Source: JAYPEY01 sp964519245
GTDB lineage: Bacteria > Verrucomicrobiota > Verrucomicrobiia > Limisphaerales > JAYPEY01
Direction of reading: 5' to 3'
Assembly: GCA_964519245.1 (NCBI GenBank)
Contig: CAZFLK010000001.1
Coordinates: 53,732-117,731 of the forward strand
Length of the DNA: 64,000 nucleotides
The notes beneath the pieces were generated by a model. That model made no database searches and was not told where the DNA came from. It saw only the letters and a program-made list of their open reading frames with translations. The stretch's first letter is position 1. Every line of letters begins with the position of its first letter. Both the position numbers and the translations under genes were made by a program. Below are positions 17,690 through 27,183 of the stretch, piece by piece.

Positions 17690-18409
17690 TCAGGCGGGGC
17701 GCAACAGGATTTCCTCGGCGACCGCGTTGGGCGGCAGGTTGAGGCAGAGCATGACGCAGGCGACCAGGTCCGCGGGCTGCAGCATCTTGGGCCGCAGTTC
17801 GAGCGCGGGCGGATTCGGGCGCTTGTCCAGCAGGGGCGTGTTGATGTCGCCGGGATAGATGGCGCAGGCGCGAATGCCGTTCGGGCGCTCCTCGGCGTTG
17901 ATGGCCTTGGCCAAACCGGATTGTCCGAACTTCGCGCAGATGTAAGACGCTCCGGACTTGGTGTTGGCCCAAAGCCCGGCTTCGGAAACAATGTTCACGA
18001 TCGTTCCGCTCTTCTGCTCGCGCATGCCGGGCAACACGGCTTGGGCGCAGTAGAAGGAGCCGTTCAGATTCACATCGATGATCTCCCGGAAATCGTCGGT
18101 GGAGAGGACGTCGAAGGAGCGGTTCTTGGTGTTGGTGCCCGCCGAGTTGACCAGGGCCTGCACGGCGCCCCACTTCTCTTGCACCGCCCGCCCCATGGCT
18201 TCGACTTCACCCGGATCGCCGATGTTGCAGGGCAGGACCAGGAAACGATCCGCGTGTTCCGGACCGGCAAGCTCGACCGTTTCCCGCAATGCGCTCTCCC
18301 GGCGGCCGAGGATGGCGACGTTCCAGTTCTGTTTGACAAGTTCGACAGCGACGGCCTGGCCGACGCCGCTGCCCGCTCCCGTGACGATGGCGGTTTTCCG
18401 TTCGCTCAT
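17690..18409 (-). CDS. short-chain dehydrogenase/reductase
   Basis: A 239-residue NAD(P)-dependent oxidoreductase. TGAGSGVGQAV is the cofactor loop, LVNSAGTN the NNAG-type motif, and SYICAKFG supplies the catalytic Tyr and Lys, with Ser in NIVSEAGLW. The C-terminus IYPGDINTPLL is typical of SDRs. It lies 8 bp downstream of the sulfatase stop on the other side of the same strand order (sulfatase gene ends at 18418 and is transcribed in the same direction but upstream at 19857), suggesting sulfatase-then-SDR overlap only by chance of spacing; in transcription order the SDR start at 18409 is 8 bp before the sulfatase end, so the sulfatase precedes it in one operon. Substrate unknown. Confidence 0.87.
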   Translation of the reverse strand: MSERKTAIVTGAGSGVGQAVAVELVKQNWNVAILGRRESALRETVELAGPEHADRFLVLPCNIGDPGEVEAMGRAVQEKWGAVQALVNSAGTNTKNRSFDVLSTDDFREIIDVNLNGSFYCAQAVLPGMREQKSGTIVNIVSEAGLWANTKSGASYICAKFGQSGLAKAINAEERPNGIRACAIYPGDINTPLLDKRPNPPALELRPKMLQPADLVACVMLCLNLPPNAVAEEILLRPA

Positions 18410-18417
18410 TGGCTGAG

Positions 18418-19857
18418 TCAGTCCTTTCTGAGTTTGACGGCGTTCTTGACGAAGCCGGGTTGGCGCGTGTTGCGGCCCTCCGTTTTGTGTTCGGGGGCGT
18501 CGTCGCCCAAGTCCTCGCGGGCCTTTGCGGCCAGCGCCAACAGACGATTCACGACGTCGGGCCTGGCCTTGGCGAGGTTGGTCTTCTCACCAATATCCGA
18601 GCTCAAGTCGTAGAGCTTGTTGGGCAGCTTCGTGGTCTTGGCATTCTTGCCCCGGCCGCGTTGGGCGCGGGCCAGGTGCAACTTCCAATCGCCGCTGCGC
18701 ACGGCCTGCAATTGGCCGCGGTAGTAATAATAGAACGCCTCATGAGGCGACCTCGCGCCGGGCTCGCCGAGGAGCAGCGGGCGAACATCCCGACCGTCAA
18801 TGACCCGGTTCTGTGGGGCCGAGCCCCCGGCCAGGGCGGCGAATGAGGGCAGCAGATCCATGGAGGTGGTGAGTTCGCGGCAGACCGTTCCCGCGGGCGC
18901 TTTGCCCGGCCAACGAATGAGGAACGGCACACGCTGCCCGCCCTCCATGGTGCTGCCCTTGGCTCCCGACAAGGGATGATTGCTCGCGCCCCAGCGCGTC
19001 GCGCCGCCATTGTCGCTCAGGAAGACGACGATCGTTTTCTCATCGATGTCCAATTCCTTCAGGGTCTTGAAAACTTGGCCCACCGACCAGTCGATCTCCT
19101 CGACGGCGTCGCCCCATTTGCCGTTGGCAGACTTGCCGGCAAAGTTCTCCGAGGAGAACTGCGGCGCATGCGGCATGGTCTGGGGAAAGTAGAGGAAGAA
19201 GGATTGGTCCTTGTGAGCGCGCAGCCATTTGACGACTTCCTTCGTATAGCGTTGCGTGATCAAGCGTTGGTCCGGCTCGGTCTCGATCACCTCTTCATCG
19301 CGCAAAAGCGGCAGGGGTGGATAACCGCGGTTGGTGACGACCTCCCCTGCGCCGTTCATGGCCCCCATGTCATTCGAGTAGGGAATCCCGAAGTAGCTGT
19401 CGAAACCCTGGCGCGTCGGGAGAAACTTTTTCTGATCGCCGAGGTGCCACTTGCCGATGCAGCCCGTGGCGTAGCCTTGCCCCTTCATGATCTCAGCGAT
19501 GGTGATTTCCTTCGGGTTCAACCCCCGCTGGTTCCCGGGAAACAACACCCAACGCCCCTGCTCGTTCTCATGCAGGCCGACGCGCTTGGGATAGCACCCG
19601 GTCATCAACGAAGAACGGGAGGGCGAGCAGACGCCGCTGGTAACATAGAAATCCGTAAACTTCCGGCCTTCCCTCGCCATGCGGTCAAGGTTCGGCGTGC
19701 GATGCTTCTTCGAACCGAAGGGACCAATGTCATTGTAGCCGAGGTCATCGCAGAAAATGACGATGAAGTTCGGGCGTTCCGCGACCGCGCGGGAGGCCGC
19801 GGGCGATAGGAACAGGAACGAACCGAGAAAACAGAGAAGGGCCGTCCGGAATTTCAT
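18418..19857 (-). CDS. secreted type I sulfatase (arylsulfatase family)
   Basis: A 479-residue exported sulfatase cleaving a sulfate ester by a formylglycine residue. Residues 1-27 form a signal peptide. The catalytic Cys77 lies in GVCSPSRSSLMTG, a canonical CxPSR motif. Metal ligands are in FCDDLGYNDIG and FLSDNGGATRWG, and IGKWHLGD holds catalytic Lys/His. It starts at 19857; the open frame continues to 20397 without homology. The SDR gene starts 8 bp beyond its stop. Formylglycine formation needs a maturase not seen in this window. Confidence 0.92.
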   Translation of the reverse strand: MKFRTALLCFLGSFLFLSPAASRAVAERPNFIVIFCDDLGYNDIGPFGSKKHRTPNLDRMAREGRKFTDFYVTSGVCSPSRSSLMTGCYPKRVGLHENEQGRWVLFPGNQRGLNPKEITIAEIMKGQGYATGCIGKWHLGDQKKFLPTRQGFDSYFGIPYSNDMGAMNGAGEVVTNRGYPPLPLLRDEEVIETEPDQRLITQRYTKEVVKWLRAHKDQSFFLYFPQTMPHAPQFSSENFAGKSANGKWGDAVEEIDWSVGQVFKTLKELDIDEKTIVVFLSDNGGATRWGASNHPLSGAKGSTMEGGQRVPFLIRWPGKAPAGTVCRELTTSMDLLPSFAALAGGSAPQNRVIDGRDVRPLLLGEPGARSPHEAFYYYYRGQLQAVRSGDWKLHLARAQRGRGKNAKTTKLPNKLYDLSSDIGEKTNLAKARPDVVNRLLALAAKAREDLGDDAPEHKTEGRNTRQPGFVKNAVKLRKD

Positions 19858-20034
19858 TGGCGGGGAGGTTAAAATTCCAAGGGAGCCGATGTCCATGAAA
19901 TTGCTGTTGTTGAAGCGGCGTTCCCCGGTCGCGGGAGTCGTTGGCAAGCGCCCGCAGGAAAGGACGCCCGGAGCGCCGAGCATTGACTCGCAGCGCGTGT
20001 CGTCCGAAACTGCCGGCATGAGGAGGAGAACCCC

Positions 20035-20565
20035 ATGTTGAAGGGCTGTCTGATCGCCGCGGTGGTCGCGTGCGCGCTGGCTTTCGGAGGCGCCGTGTTC
20101 GTGTGGACCCAGCGAGACGCGATTGTCACCGGCGTCAAGGACGCGTTCAAAGTCCCTCCATACGGAACGCGCGAACACATCGAACCGCTCTACGGCGACC
20201 TGTTCCAGCGGTTCGACGCCGCGGCCGACAGCGCGGACTCGAAATTCAGCTTCGGGGCTGCGGTTGAAAAGATGGAGCTCCCCGACGAGGTCGTCTACCT
20301 CGGGATTGACCATGCCAACGAAACAACCGATGTCATCAAACGCAAGTCCTGAAACGGGCATGGGCACACCGTCATCAACGGCTACGGAGCCGGGCATGTG
20401 ACCGTCGATGGCCAGCGAATCGAGATCATGATACGAAACCGATCCGGCTCCTGGGGTTACATGGACGGCTACGTCGTTTACCTGGAATTCAAGGAAGAGG
20501 ATTCAATGGAGTCACCCGCCGCCGCGACGAACGCCGTTTCCCAAGGCGGCGGCGACGACAACTGA
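20035..20565 (+). pseudogene. small exported protein gene interrupted by in-frame UGA at 20350-20352
   Basis: The first ORF encodes 105 residues with a hydrophobic N-terminal segment (LIAAVVACALAFGGAVFVW) and ends at TGA. The same frame stays open for 70 further codons to 20565, reading NGHGHTVINGYGAGHV then a beta-rich stretch and an acidic tail. Codon choice after the stop is as coding-like as before. A strong ribosome site AGGAGG lies 8-9 bp before the ATG, so translation is expected. Either a nonsense mutation (CGA or TGG to TGA), a sequencing error or read-through. Family not recognised. Confidence 0.6.
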
Positions 20566-20698
20566 TCCGGATGCCTGTAACGGCAGGACGACGCCGGCAG
20601 GAGCGGCTGCGCGGACACCGTAGCGCGACGTTCCCGGCTGCGGGTCTCCGTCTTTGTTTCCGTCTATTCCGCGTATTCCGTCGTTCTCAACGGAGCCC

Positions 20699-22156
20699 TC
20701 ACTTCTTCGCCACTTGCCCCGGGGCGCGGACGCCCTTGCCCTGGCGCTTGGTCAGCCGGTCGCCGAGTTCGGCGCGGGCCTTTTCGGCGAAGCGTTCCAG
20801 TCGCTTCACCACCTCCGGATACTTGGCGGCGAGGTCGCGGGTCTCGCCGATATCGTCGGCGAGGTTGTAGAGTTCGGGCGTGGTGACCTTCGCCGAATGA
20901 TAGCGCACGGGCGTCCCGCCGGTCCCGCCAGCGCGATTGCCCAGCGTGCGGTAGGTGTGCGGGAAATAAAGCTTCCACTTGCCCATCAACACGGCGTGCA
21001 GCTCATTCTGCTTGTAGTAGAACCAATAGCCTTCATGCGGATTCTTGGCCCCTTTCTCCCCGGCGATCAACGGCCAGATGTTCAGACCGTCGATCGTGTG
21101 CTTTGGCAGCTCGGCGTCGATGAGGTGGGCGATTGTCGGCAACAAATCAACACTCATGGCCGGTGTGTCGCAGACCGTGCCGGCGGGAATGCTGCCGGGC
21201 CAACGCATGATGGTCGGCTCGCGTTGACCGCCTTCCCAGGCCGTGCCCTTGGCCTCGCGCAAGGGAAGCGCGGAACCGGCATGATCGCCATAGGAAATCC
21301 ACGGGCCGTTGTCGGAGGTGAAGATCACCAGCGTGTTCTCATCGAGGCCATTGCGCTTGATCGCCTTGAGAATCTCGCCGACGGACCAGTCAATCTCCTG
21401 GATGACGTCGCCATAGAGCCCCTGTTTCGACGAGCCCTTGAACTTCCCGGACACATAGAGCGGCACGTGCGGCATGCTGTGGGGAACGTAGAGGAAGAAG
21501 GGCTTGTCCTTGTTCTTGTCGATGAACTCCACAGCCCGGCCGGTGTACCAGGTCGTGATCAGTTTCTGGTCCTCGCCGGTGACCGGGCTCTTCACCACCT
21601 TGTCATCCTCGATCAGGGGCAGATCCGGAAAGCGGTCCCCGGCGGTCGGGTGGAAGGGCCACATGTCATTGGAGTACGGCAACCCGAAATAGTCGTCGAA
21701 ACCATGGTGCACGGGGAGGAACTCCTTGTGATGTCCGAGGTGCCACTTCCCGTAGATCGCGGTGGCGTAACCCTTCTGCTTGCAGACCTCGGCGATCGTC
21801 ATCTCTTCCTTGTTCAGGCCGTGCGTGTTATTCGGCCCCAAGGCCCCGTGGATGCCGATGCGGTTCGGATAACAGCCCGTGAGCAGTCCCGCCCGCGACG
21901 CCGAGCAGACCGCCTGAGCCGCATACCAGTGCGTGAACCGACGCCCCTCCCGAGCCATGCGGTCCAGGTTCGGCGTCTTGAATCCATTCGCCCCGAACAC
22001 CCCCACATCCGAATAACCCTGATCGTCGGTGAAGATGATCACCACGTTCGGCGGACGATCCTTGCCGGCAGCGAAGACGCCCTTGGGGAGCAGGATGGCA
22101 ACCGCGGCGATGAGAGCAAACAACAATGCGAAGCAACGAGGGAAAAACGGTTTCAT
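20699..22156 (-). CDS. secreted type I sulfatase (CxAxR variant)
   Basis: A 485-residue exported sulfatase. Signal peptide at 1-30 (ALLFALIAAVAILLPKG). Cys84 lies in AVCSASRAGLLTG, so Pro is replaced by Ala at the third position of the usual CxPxR; maturases tolerate Ala here. Metal-site motifs FTDDQGYSDVG and FTSDNGPWISYG and catalytic GKWHLGHH are present. The start ATG 22156 was preferred over 22177. It is transcribed away from the zinc-ribbon/galK region, alone by spacing. Substrate unknown. Confidence 0.92.
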   Translation of the reverse strand: MKPFFPRCFALLFALIAAVAILLPKGVFAAGKDRPPNVVIIFTDDQGYSDVGVFGANGFKTPNLDRMAREGRRFTHWYAAQAVCSASRAGLLTGCYPNRIGIHGALGPNNTHGLNKEEMTIAEVCKQKGYATAIYGKWHLGHHKEFLPVHHGFDDYFGLPYSNDMWPFHPTAGDRFPDLPLIEDDKVVKSPVTGEDQKLITTWYTGRAVEFIDKNKDKPFFLYVPHSMPHVPLYVSGKFKGSSKQGLYGDVIQEIDWSVGEILKAIKRNGLDENTLVIFTSDNGPWISYGDHAGSALPLREAKGTAWEGGQREPTIMRWPGSIPAGTVCDTPAMSVDLLPTIAHLIDAELPKHTIDGLNIWPLIAGEKGAKNPHEGYWFYYKQNELHAVLMGKWKLYFPHTYRTLGNRAGGTGGTPVRYHSAKVTTPELYNLADDIGETRDLAAKYPEVVKRLERFAEKARAELGDRLTKRQGKGVRAPGQVAKK

Positions 22157-22391
22157 GATCGATTCAGGGTATTGCAATTGAACCGCGACGCTAACGACCG
22201 CGTTTGGCGTAGAAAAGGAATTTCCGGGCGCCGGGACAAGAGCGGACCTATCCTTCCGCCGCGGGATCCAACGCCTTGACGGCCGGCATTCCGTTCATCC
22301 GAGCCGCCGATCCTTCTCAGTCCACCCGTTTCCAGATCGCCGGATTGCAGAATTCAACGAAGTCGTTTCCCCTGGCTCGGGGCCCGAGGGC

Positions 22392-22568
22392 TCAGTCGAA
22401 ATCCGAACAACTCATGAAGTAGTGGCACTTGGAGCAGCGAAGCTTGCACTTCTCGTTGTGAAGCTCGGTTCCGCAGCGAGGACACCAACGCCAATACTCA
22501 CCGGGATCCCCGGAATCGACGGGGCAGGCTTCAGTCGATGAATCAGGCTCTGGACGCGGCTCGGCCAT
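22392..22568 (-). CDS. small zinc-ribbon protein
   Basis: A 58-residue protein whose C-terminal half contains WCPRCGTEL and CKLRCSKCHYFMSCSDFD: four zinc-ligand Cys in two CxxC pairs plus further Cys, ending at SCSDFD. The N-terminus is acidic and disordered. The SCSDF ending recalls a small zinc-ribbon family seen in PVC genomes. It is hidden inside a much longer antisense frame of galK, but only this end has protein character. Divergent from galK with a 120-bp gap. Function unknown. Confidence 0.7.
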   Translation of the reverse strand: MAEPRPEPDSSTEACPVDSGDPGEYWRWCPRCGTELHNEKCKLRCSKCHYFMSCSDFD

Positions 22569-22688
22569 GAGCTCGACACTGCCAGAGCAACCGGATTCAA
22601 TCGAGCGCAAATCCTTCTGCAAGACGATCCGGCGTCGGGCAAACCAAACACTTGAAACCGAGTCGATTGACGGTGAAACTCGCCGCCC

Positions 22689-23882
22689 TTGACCGCCCCC
22701 GTCACCATAACTGAACTCGCAAATCATGCGGCGACGCTGTTTCGGCGGAAGTTCGAAGCGGAGCCGGACGCGATCGCGGTGGCGCCGGGCAGGGTGAACC
22801 TGATCGGCGAGCACGTGGACTACGAAGGCGGCCTGGTCATGCCAATGGCGATCGACCGATGGCTGGCAGTGGCGTTGAGGACCACGCAACACCCGGTGAT
22901 TCGCGGCGCTTCCGCAGACCTGGAAGCAAGCCGCTCCCAGCTGGTTGAGGGCGCTGCGGATGACCGCAGCGGAGCGGGACCCTGGGTCAAGTATGTGGCG
23001 GGCGTCCTGAATGGCTACAACGCACTCGGTTGGGACGTCGCCGGGATCGATATCGCCTCGGCTTCCAGCGTGCCGGCCGGCGCGGGTTTGAGCAGCAGCG
23101 CCGCCTTGGAGACCGCCGCCGCGGTCGCCATGGAGCAATGCGGCGCCCCGGAACTCGAGCCCGCCGAACGGGCCCGACTTTGTCAGCAGGCCGAGCACGA
23201 GTTCGCCGGCGTTCCCTGCGGCATCATGGATCAACTGGCGGTTGGCTGCGCCCGCGAGGGACACGCCCTGTTTCTCGACTGCCGGTCGCTGGCCTGTTCC
23301 CCGGTCGCGCTGCCCGCGGACCTCAGCGTGTTGGTCGTTGATACCGGCGTCCGTCATGAACTCGGCCAAAGCGAGTATCCCAAACGCCGCGCCGAGTGCC
23401 GCGAGGCCGCGAAAGCCCTCTGCGTCGACTGCCTGCGCGACGCCTGCATCAAGGACGTCGAAACCGCATTTTCCGGCAATGGCCACGCTGTTCTGCGCCA
23501 TCGCGCCAGCCACGTGGTGAACGAGATTGCGCGCGTGGGCGCCTTTGCCGAGGCGTTGGAGAGGAACGATCGCCAGGGAATTCGGCGCGCCATGGCCGAG
23601 AGCCATGACTCCTTGCGCGATCTCTACGAAGTCAGCTGCAACGAACTGGACGCCCTGGTTGGGATTGGCCGCGAGTTCCCGGAGGTCGTGGGTTGCCGGA
23701 TGACGGGCGGCGGGTTTGGCGGCAGCGTGGTCATGCTGGTGGACGCGGCCGCCGTCGGACGCGTCGCTGAGGCGACCCGTGATGCCTATCGGAGGTTGAC
23801 CGGATTGGAAGCGGGCGTCTTGAAAGTCGTTCCGACGGCGGGAGCAACGCCGTTTGAGATTGAACCGGAGACGGCGCGGTAG
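22689..23882 (+). CDS. galK: galactokinase
   Basis: Phosphorylates galactose to galactose 1-phosphate, first step of the Leloir pathway. The 397-residue GHMP kinase shows PGRVNLIGEHVDYEGG (galactose binding, family signature), VPAGAGLSSSAALE (ATP loop), CGIMDQLAVGCAREGHA with catalytic Asp, and CRMTGGGFGGSVVML. No ATG fits the expected N-terminus; the annotated start is TTG at 22689. It is followed 75 bp later by galE in the same direction. Confidence 0.94.
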   Translation: MTAPVTITELANHAATLFRRKFEAEPDAIAVAPGRVNLIGEHVDYEGGLVMPMAIDRWLAVALRTTQHPVIRGASADLEASRSQLVEGAADDRSGAGPWVKYVAGVLNGYNALGWDVAGIDIASASSVPAGAGLSSSAALETAAAVAMEQCGAPELEPAERARLCQQAEHEFAGVPCGIMDQLAVGCAREGHALFLDCRSLACSPVALPADLSVLVVDTGVRHELGQSEYPKRRAECREAAKALCVDCLRDACIKDVETAFSGNGHAVLRHRASHVVNEIARVGAFAEALERNDRQGIRRAMAESHDSLRDLYEVSCNELDALVGIGREFPEVVGCRMTGGGFGGSVVMLVDAAAVGRVAEATRDAYRRLTGLEAGVLKVVPTAGATPFEIEPETAR

Positions 23883-23957
23883 GCGCGAGGGAACGGAAGG
23901 GTTCCGGCGCGGAATCACGATTTCAACAGAACACCCACATCAGACGCAGTCCAGATC

Positions 23958-24935
23958 ATGAAAGTCTTTGTCACCGGCGGGGCCGGATACGTGGGCAGCG
24001 CAACCTGCGAGCGATTGATCGCCGCCGGTCATGACGTTGTCGTCTTCGACAATCTCCAACAGGGCCACCGCGCCGCCGTGCCCGAGGAGGCCGTCTTCAT
24101 TGAAGGCGACCTGAACTCATTTGAGACGATCCACGCGGCGCTTAACGAGCATCGTCCGGATGGCGTCATGCACTTTGCGGCGAATTCATTGGTTGGCGAA
24201 TCCATGGAGAAGCCGATGAAGTATCTCGGCGAGAACGTGACCAACGCCGCCAATCTGCTGAACGCGATGACCGAGACCGGCGTGAAGCGCTTCATCCTCT
24301 CCTCAACCGCCAACCTGTTCGCCGAGCCGGAGACCCTGCCCATCTCCGAGTCAGAGCGAATCGTTCCCGGCAGCGCCTACGGTGAATCCAAATACCTGAT
24401 CGAGCGCATGCTGCCCTGGCTGGAACGCACCGTGGGCCTGCGCTACGCCTGCCTGCGCTACTTCAATGCAGCGGGCGCCACCGAAACCCGGGGGGAAGAC
24501 CACGATCCCGAAACCCATTTGATTCCGCTGGTGCTTCAGGTCGCCCTCGGACAACGAGACAAGATCAAGGTCTTCGGTTCAGACTGGGAAACGCCGGACG
24601 GAACCTGTGTGCGCGATTACATCCATGTCTGGGATCTGGCCTCGGCGCATCTGAAGGCGTTGGAGGCCTTGGAAGAAAAATCGCGCATCTACAACCTCGG
24701 CAACGGCCAGGGGTTCTCCGTGCTCGAAGTGATTGAGGCCGCTCGGGAAATCACCGGTCATTCCATCCCCGCGGAAATGGCGCCCCGCCGCGACGGCGAT
24801 GTCGCCAAGCTCGTCGCCGATAGCGCGTCCATTCGGAACGAACTCGGATGGGACCCGGAATTTCCGGAGCTGCGTTCGATCGTGGAAACCGCCTGGCGGT
24901 GGCATCGGGACCACCCGGACGGTTACGCCGATTGA
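23958..24935 (+). CDS. galE: UDP-glucose 4-epimerase
   Basis: Interconverts UDP-galactose and UDP-glucose. The 325-residue extended SDR has the NAD loop VTGGAGYVGSATCE, FDNLQQGH, MHFAANSLVGESM, catalytic SSTANLF and YGESKYLIE (Tyr and Lys), then RYFNAAGAT and CVRDYIHVWDLA. With galK it forms a Leloir operon; galT is absent here, though the nucleotidyltransferase at 8032-8775 is not an obvious replacement. Confidence 0.94.
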   Translation: MKVFVTGGAGYVGSATCERLIAAGHDVVVFDNLQQGHRAAVPEEAVFIEGDLNSFETIHAALNEHRPDGVMHFAANSLVGESMEKPMKYLGENVTNAANLLNAMTETGVKRFILSSTANLFAEPETLPISESERIVPGSAYGESKYLIERMLPWLERTVGLRYACLRYFNAAGATETRGEDHDPETHLIPLVLQVALGQRDKIKVFGSDWETPDGTCVRDYIHVWDLASAHLKALEALEEKSRIYNLGNGQGFSVLEVIEAAREITGHSIPAEMAPRRDGDVAKLVADSASIRNELGWDPEFPELRSIVETAWRWHRDHPDGYAD

Positions 24936-24944
24936 GCCGCGGCG

Positions 24945-26204
24945 CTACTCGTTCACTTCAAAGAAGAGGATCGTTGCGGCATTCCCCTGGCTGCGGGCGT
25001 CCGCGTTCTCGGCCACCCGCAGCTCCAGTTGGTGATGCCCGCGTTCAAGACCCGTGTGAAACATCACGCTGCGGGGGTAATTCAGTTTCTCGCTGAACCG
25101 ATGAAAGAGATTGAGGGTCTGCCAGGCTCCCTTATCGACGCGGGTCTCCACCATCCCCGCGTCCGGGCCGGCGAGGATGAAGGCGCCGATGGCCCGGCCC
25201 TTGAAATCGAGGGTCAGCGATTCGCCCGGTTGCTCGGCGCGGATGGCGTTATAGCCTTCATACTGGGAACGCACTCCGCCACGGGGCATGAGCTCCTTGG
25301 TCGCCTTGCCGGAGCGCCAACCCGGTGAGAGCTCTGCTTGGTCCGGCCCCACAAACACCCCGGCGTCGTGGCTGTTCGCATCAATCGGCGCCGGGAGCCC
25401 GACTGCAGCCAACTCATCGTCCCGCTCCAAGCCTTGTCGGACGGCCTCGTAAATGCGGATGGACGCGACGAGGTAGCCGAAGGGTTTCGGATGCACGCCG
25501 CCATAATCCTTCCAGGTGTATTCCCCCCGCTTGATGGAACCCGCCACTGAGGCGGCGACGTTCACGGAGGCAATCCGGTAATGCTCCGCCACCGCCTCGT
25601 GTGCGCGAATCGAAAGGGGCGTCTGGCCTTGGTTGATCGTTTCGACCATGCCGGTGTTGACGAAGTGAACCATGACCATCGCCGTTTCGGGCCGCTGCCG
25701 CCGCACGCGTCGCACGATGCCCTCCATGCCGCGCACACAATCACGATACGAATGCCCGGCGTCCTGGTCGTCATTGACCGCGAACTCCACGATCAACAAA
25801 TCCAACGGCCCTTTCTCCAGGATATGCGATTCGAGTCGAAAGGCGCCGCTGGTCGAGCAGGTGGAGCTGAGACCGGCGTTGATGATGTCAAACTTCGATC
25901 GGCTGCCCATGTCCTTGGCCAGGGACGCCAGCATGTCGGAAACCATCCGCGTGTGCCCCTTGGCGTTCTGGGTTATCGAACCGCCAAGGTAGGCGACGCG
26001 CACCAGATCGCCCGCCGCCAACTTCGCTTTCAGCTGCGGCATGGACGAGCGGACGCGGACTGTCGACGCCAAGTCGTTCAGCGGCAGCGTTGACTCGGGC
26101 AGCGTCGCCTCAGCGACCGTCTTCAGGTGGGCGTGGTCCTTTGCTTCAGCGAGAACCGGAATCAGGATCAACGACACGAGTGTCAACAAGGGACGAGGCG
26201 ACAT
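24945..26204 (-). CDS. secreted SGNH/GDSL-family hydrolase
   Basis: A 419-residue exported esterase-like protein. Signal peptide at 1-21 (LLTLVSLILIPVLA). SGNH blocks: block I LGGSITQNAKG (nucleophile Ser), NAGLSSTCSTSGA, FAVNDDQDAGHS (block III Asn), and YGGVHPKPFGYLV (block V His). The C-terminal region (about 270-419) is beta-rich, possibly carbohydrate-binding. Such enzymes deacetylate polysaccharides. It converges on galE with a 9-bp gap and may follow the sigma-factor operon 56 bp upstream. Confidence 0.87.
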   Translation of the reverse strand: MSPRPLLTLVSLILIPVLAEAKDHAHLKTVAEATLPESTLPLNDLASTVRVRSSMPQLKAKLAAGDLVRVAYLGGSITQNAKGHTRMVSDMLASLAKDMGSRSKFDIINAGLSSTCSTSGAFRLESHILEKGPLDLLIVEFAVNDDQDAGHSYRDCVRGMEGIVRRVRRQRPETAMVMVHFVNTGMVETINQGQTPLSIRAHEAVAEHYRIASVNVAASVAGSIKRGEYTWKDYGGVHPKPFGYLVASIRIYEAVRQGLERDDELAAVGLPAPIDANSHDAGVFVGPDQAELSPGWRSGKATKELMPRGGVRSQYEGYNAIRAEQPGESLTLDFKGRAIGAFILAGPDAGMVETRVDKGAWQTLNLFHRFSEKLNYPRSVMFHTGLERGHHQLELRVAENADARSQGNAATILFFEVNE

Positions 26205-26260
26205 GCCGGCAGTGTCAGGGATCGATGCGATCAATTGAAGCGAAATGCGTCGGATGACGC

Positions 26261-26821
26261 TCAAAGCCGATCGCCGGCCGGCTTGGAATCCTGCTTGCGG
26301 GTCGGTTGCGCGCCGCCCTGCGGAGCCAGTTGGCGAAGCTGCTGCAGGCGCATGCGATGCATTCGTTCGAACCGACGACGCTGATCGGAATCCAACACGC
26401 GACGGATCTCCTCGTTGGCGAGCTTGAGTTCATCGCGAATCTCGGGGCCGACGCGTTCGGAGATCTTCTTCACCCGGTTCTGCCGCTTGCGCAGGATGCC
26501 GGAAATTCGGTCCCGCTGCTCCTCGCTCAGGTTCAATCCCCGGCTGATGCGTTCCAGAAACTCCACCCGCGACTTGGCCACGCGCTCGAAGCTCTTCTTC
26601 ACCGGAGCCCTGTCCTTGGCGACGGGGCGGGCTTCGACCGTCGGCGCGGTTGACGGAGGAACGGGCGCGGGGGCCGGCGCGGGCAAGTTCGAGGTCGCGA
26701 TTCCCGCCTGCGCCGGGGTCGGGTTGCTTTTGTAGACGTGACTCACCACCAGGCCGCCGGTGATGACGCCGCAGGCGAAGATAGCCAAGGCCGCGAGGAT
26801 GGCATTCCAGTATTTCACCAT
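26261..26821 (-). CDS. membrane-anchored periplasmic protein, Spy/CpxP-like helical domain
   Basis: A 186-residue protein with an N-terminal membrane helix (ILAALAIFACGVITGGLVV), a Pro/Ala-rich linker at about 38-70 and a helical basic domain (about 75-165) with LNLSEEQRDRISGILRKRQ, resembling the LTxxQ signature of Spy/CpxP/ZraP envelope-stress chaperones. It overlaps the upstream gene by 7 bp, so it belongs to the ECF sigma operon. Probably a stress sensor or chaperone; inference. Confidence 0.65.
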   Translation of the reverse strand: MVKYWNAILAALAIFACGVITGGLVVSHVYKSNPTPAQAGIATSNLPAPAPAPVPPSTAPTVEARPVAKDRAPVKKSFERVAKSRVEFLERISRGLNLSEEQRDRISGILRKRQNRVKKISERVGPEIRDELKLANEEIRRVLDSDQRRRFERMHRMRLQQLRQLAPQGGAQPTRKQDSKPAGDRL

Positions 26822-27138
26822 GTCGCTTCCTCCAATCCGAGCTCCGCGATCGGCGCCAGCAGCACTTCGTCCAAGGCCGTCAGGTGCGCCTCGGCATGGA
26901 CCGGAGCCGGGGGCGCCGGTTCATGCCCTCGCGTCCAGAGGGTGATGGCCAGCGCCACACAGGCGAAGGGAACAGCCGCCCGCCAGAGGTGACGTCCCCA
27001 GAGCGTCGCCAGATCCACTTTCGGCAGATCCTTCAAACGGGCCATCACGCGGCCTTCGAACGCGTACGGCACGCGATCGTCCGCCGGCCGTGAGCGGGCC
27101 GATTCAATCAGTTTTCGATAGAGCTGTTCGATGTTCAT
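26815..27138 (-). CDS. candidate anti-sigma factor / small membrane protein
   Basis: A 107-residue protein with a soluble N-terminal half (MNIEQLYRKLIESARSRPAD), a central membrane helix (about residues 54-69, AAVPFACVALAITLW) and a short periplasmic tail. It lies directly after the ECF sigma factor gene and overlaps the next gene by 7 bp. Position and topology fit an anti-sigma factor, but no classical zinc anti-sigma motif (HxxxCxxC) is present. Start at MNIEQLY rather than six codons earlier is preferred. Confidence 0.55.
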   Translation of the reverse strand: MNIEQLYRKLIESARSRPADDRVPYAFEGRVMARLKDLPKVDLATLWGRHLWRAAVPFACVALAITLWTRGHEPAPPAPVHAEAHLTALDEVLLAPIAELGLEEATW

Positions 27139-27183
27139 GGTTGGGAACGTCTTCAATCGCAGACGCGGGCGGTCAGGGATGGG

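Noticed and set aside
20350..20352. Selenocysteine codon at the in-frame UGA
   Set aside because: No SECIS-like hairpin directly after the UGA and no selenoprotein family recognised; nonsense mutation or error is simpler.
22569..23918. Antisense open frame of galK that continues into the small zinc-ribbon gene
   Set aside because: Only the last 58 codons (22392-22568) look like protein; the rest mirrors galK.
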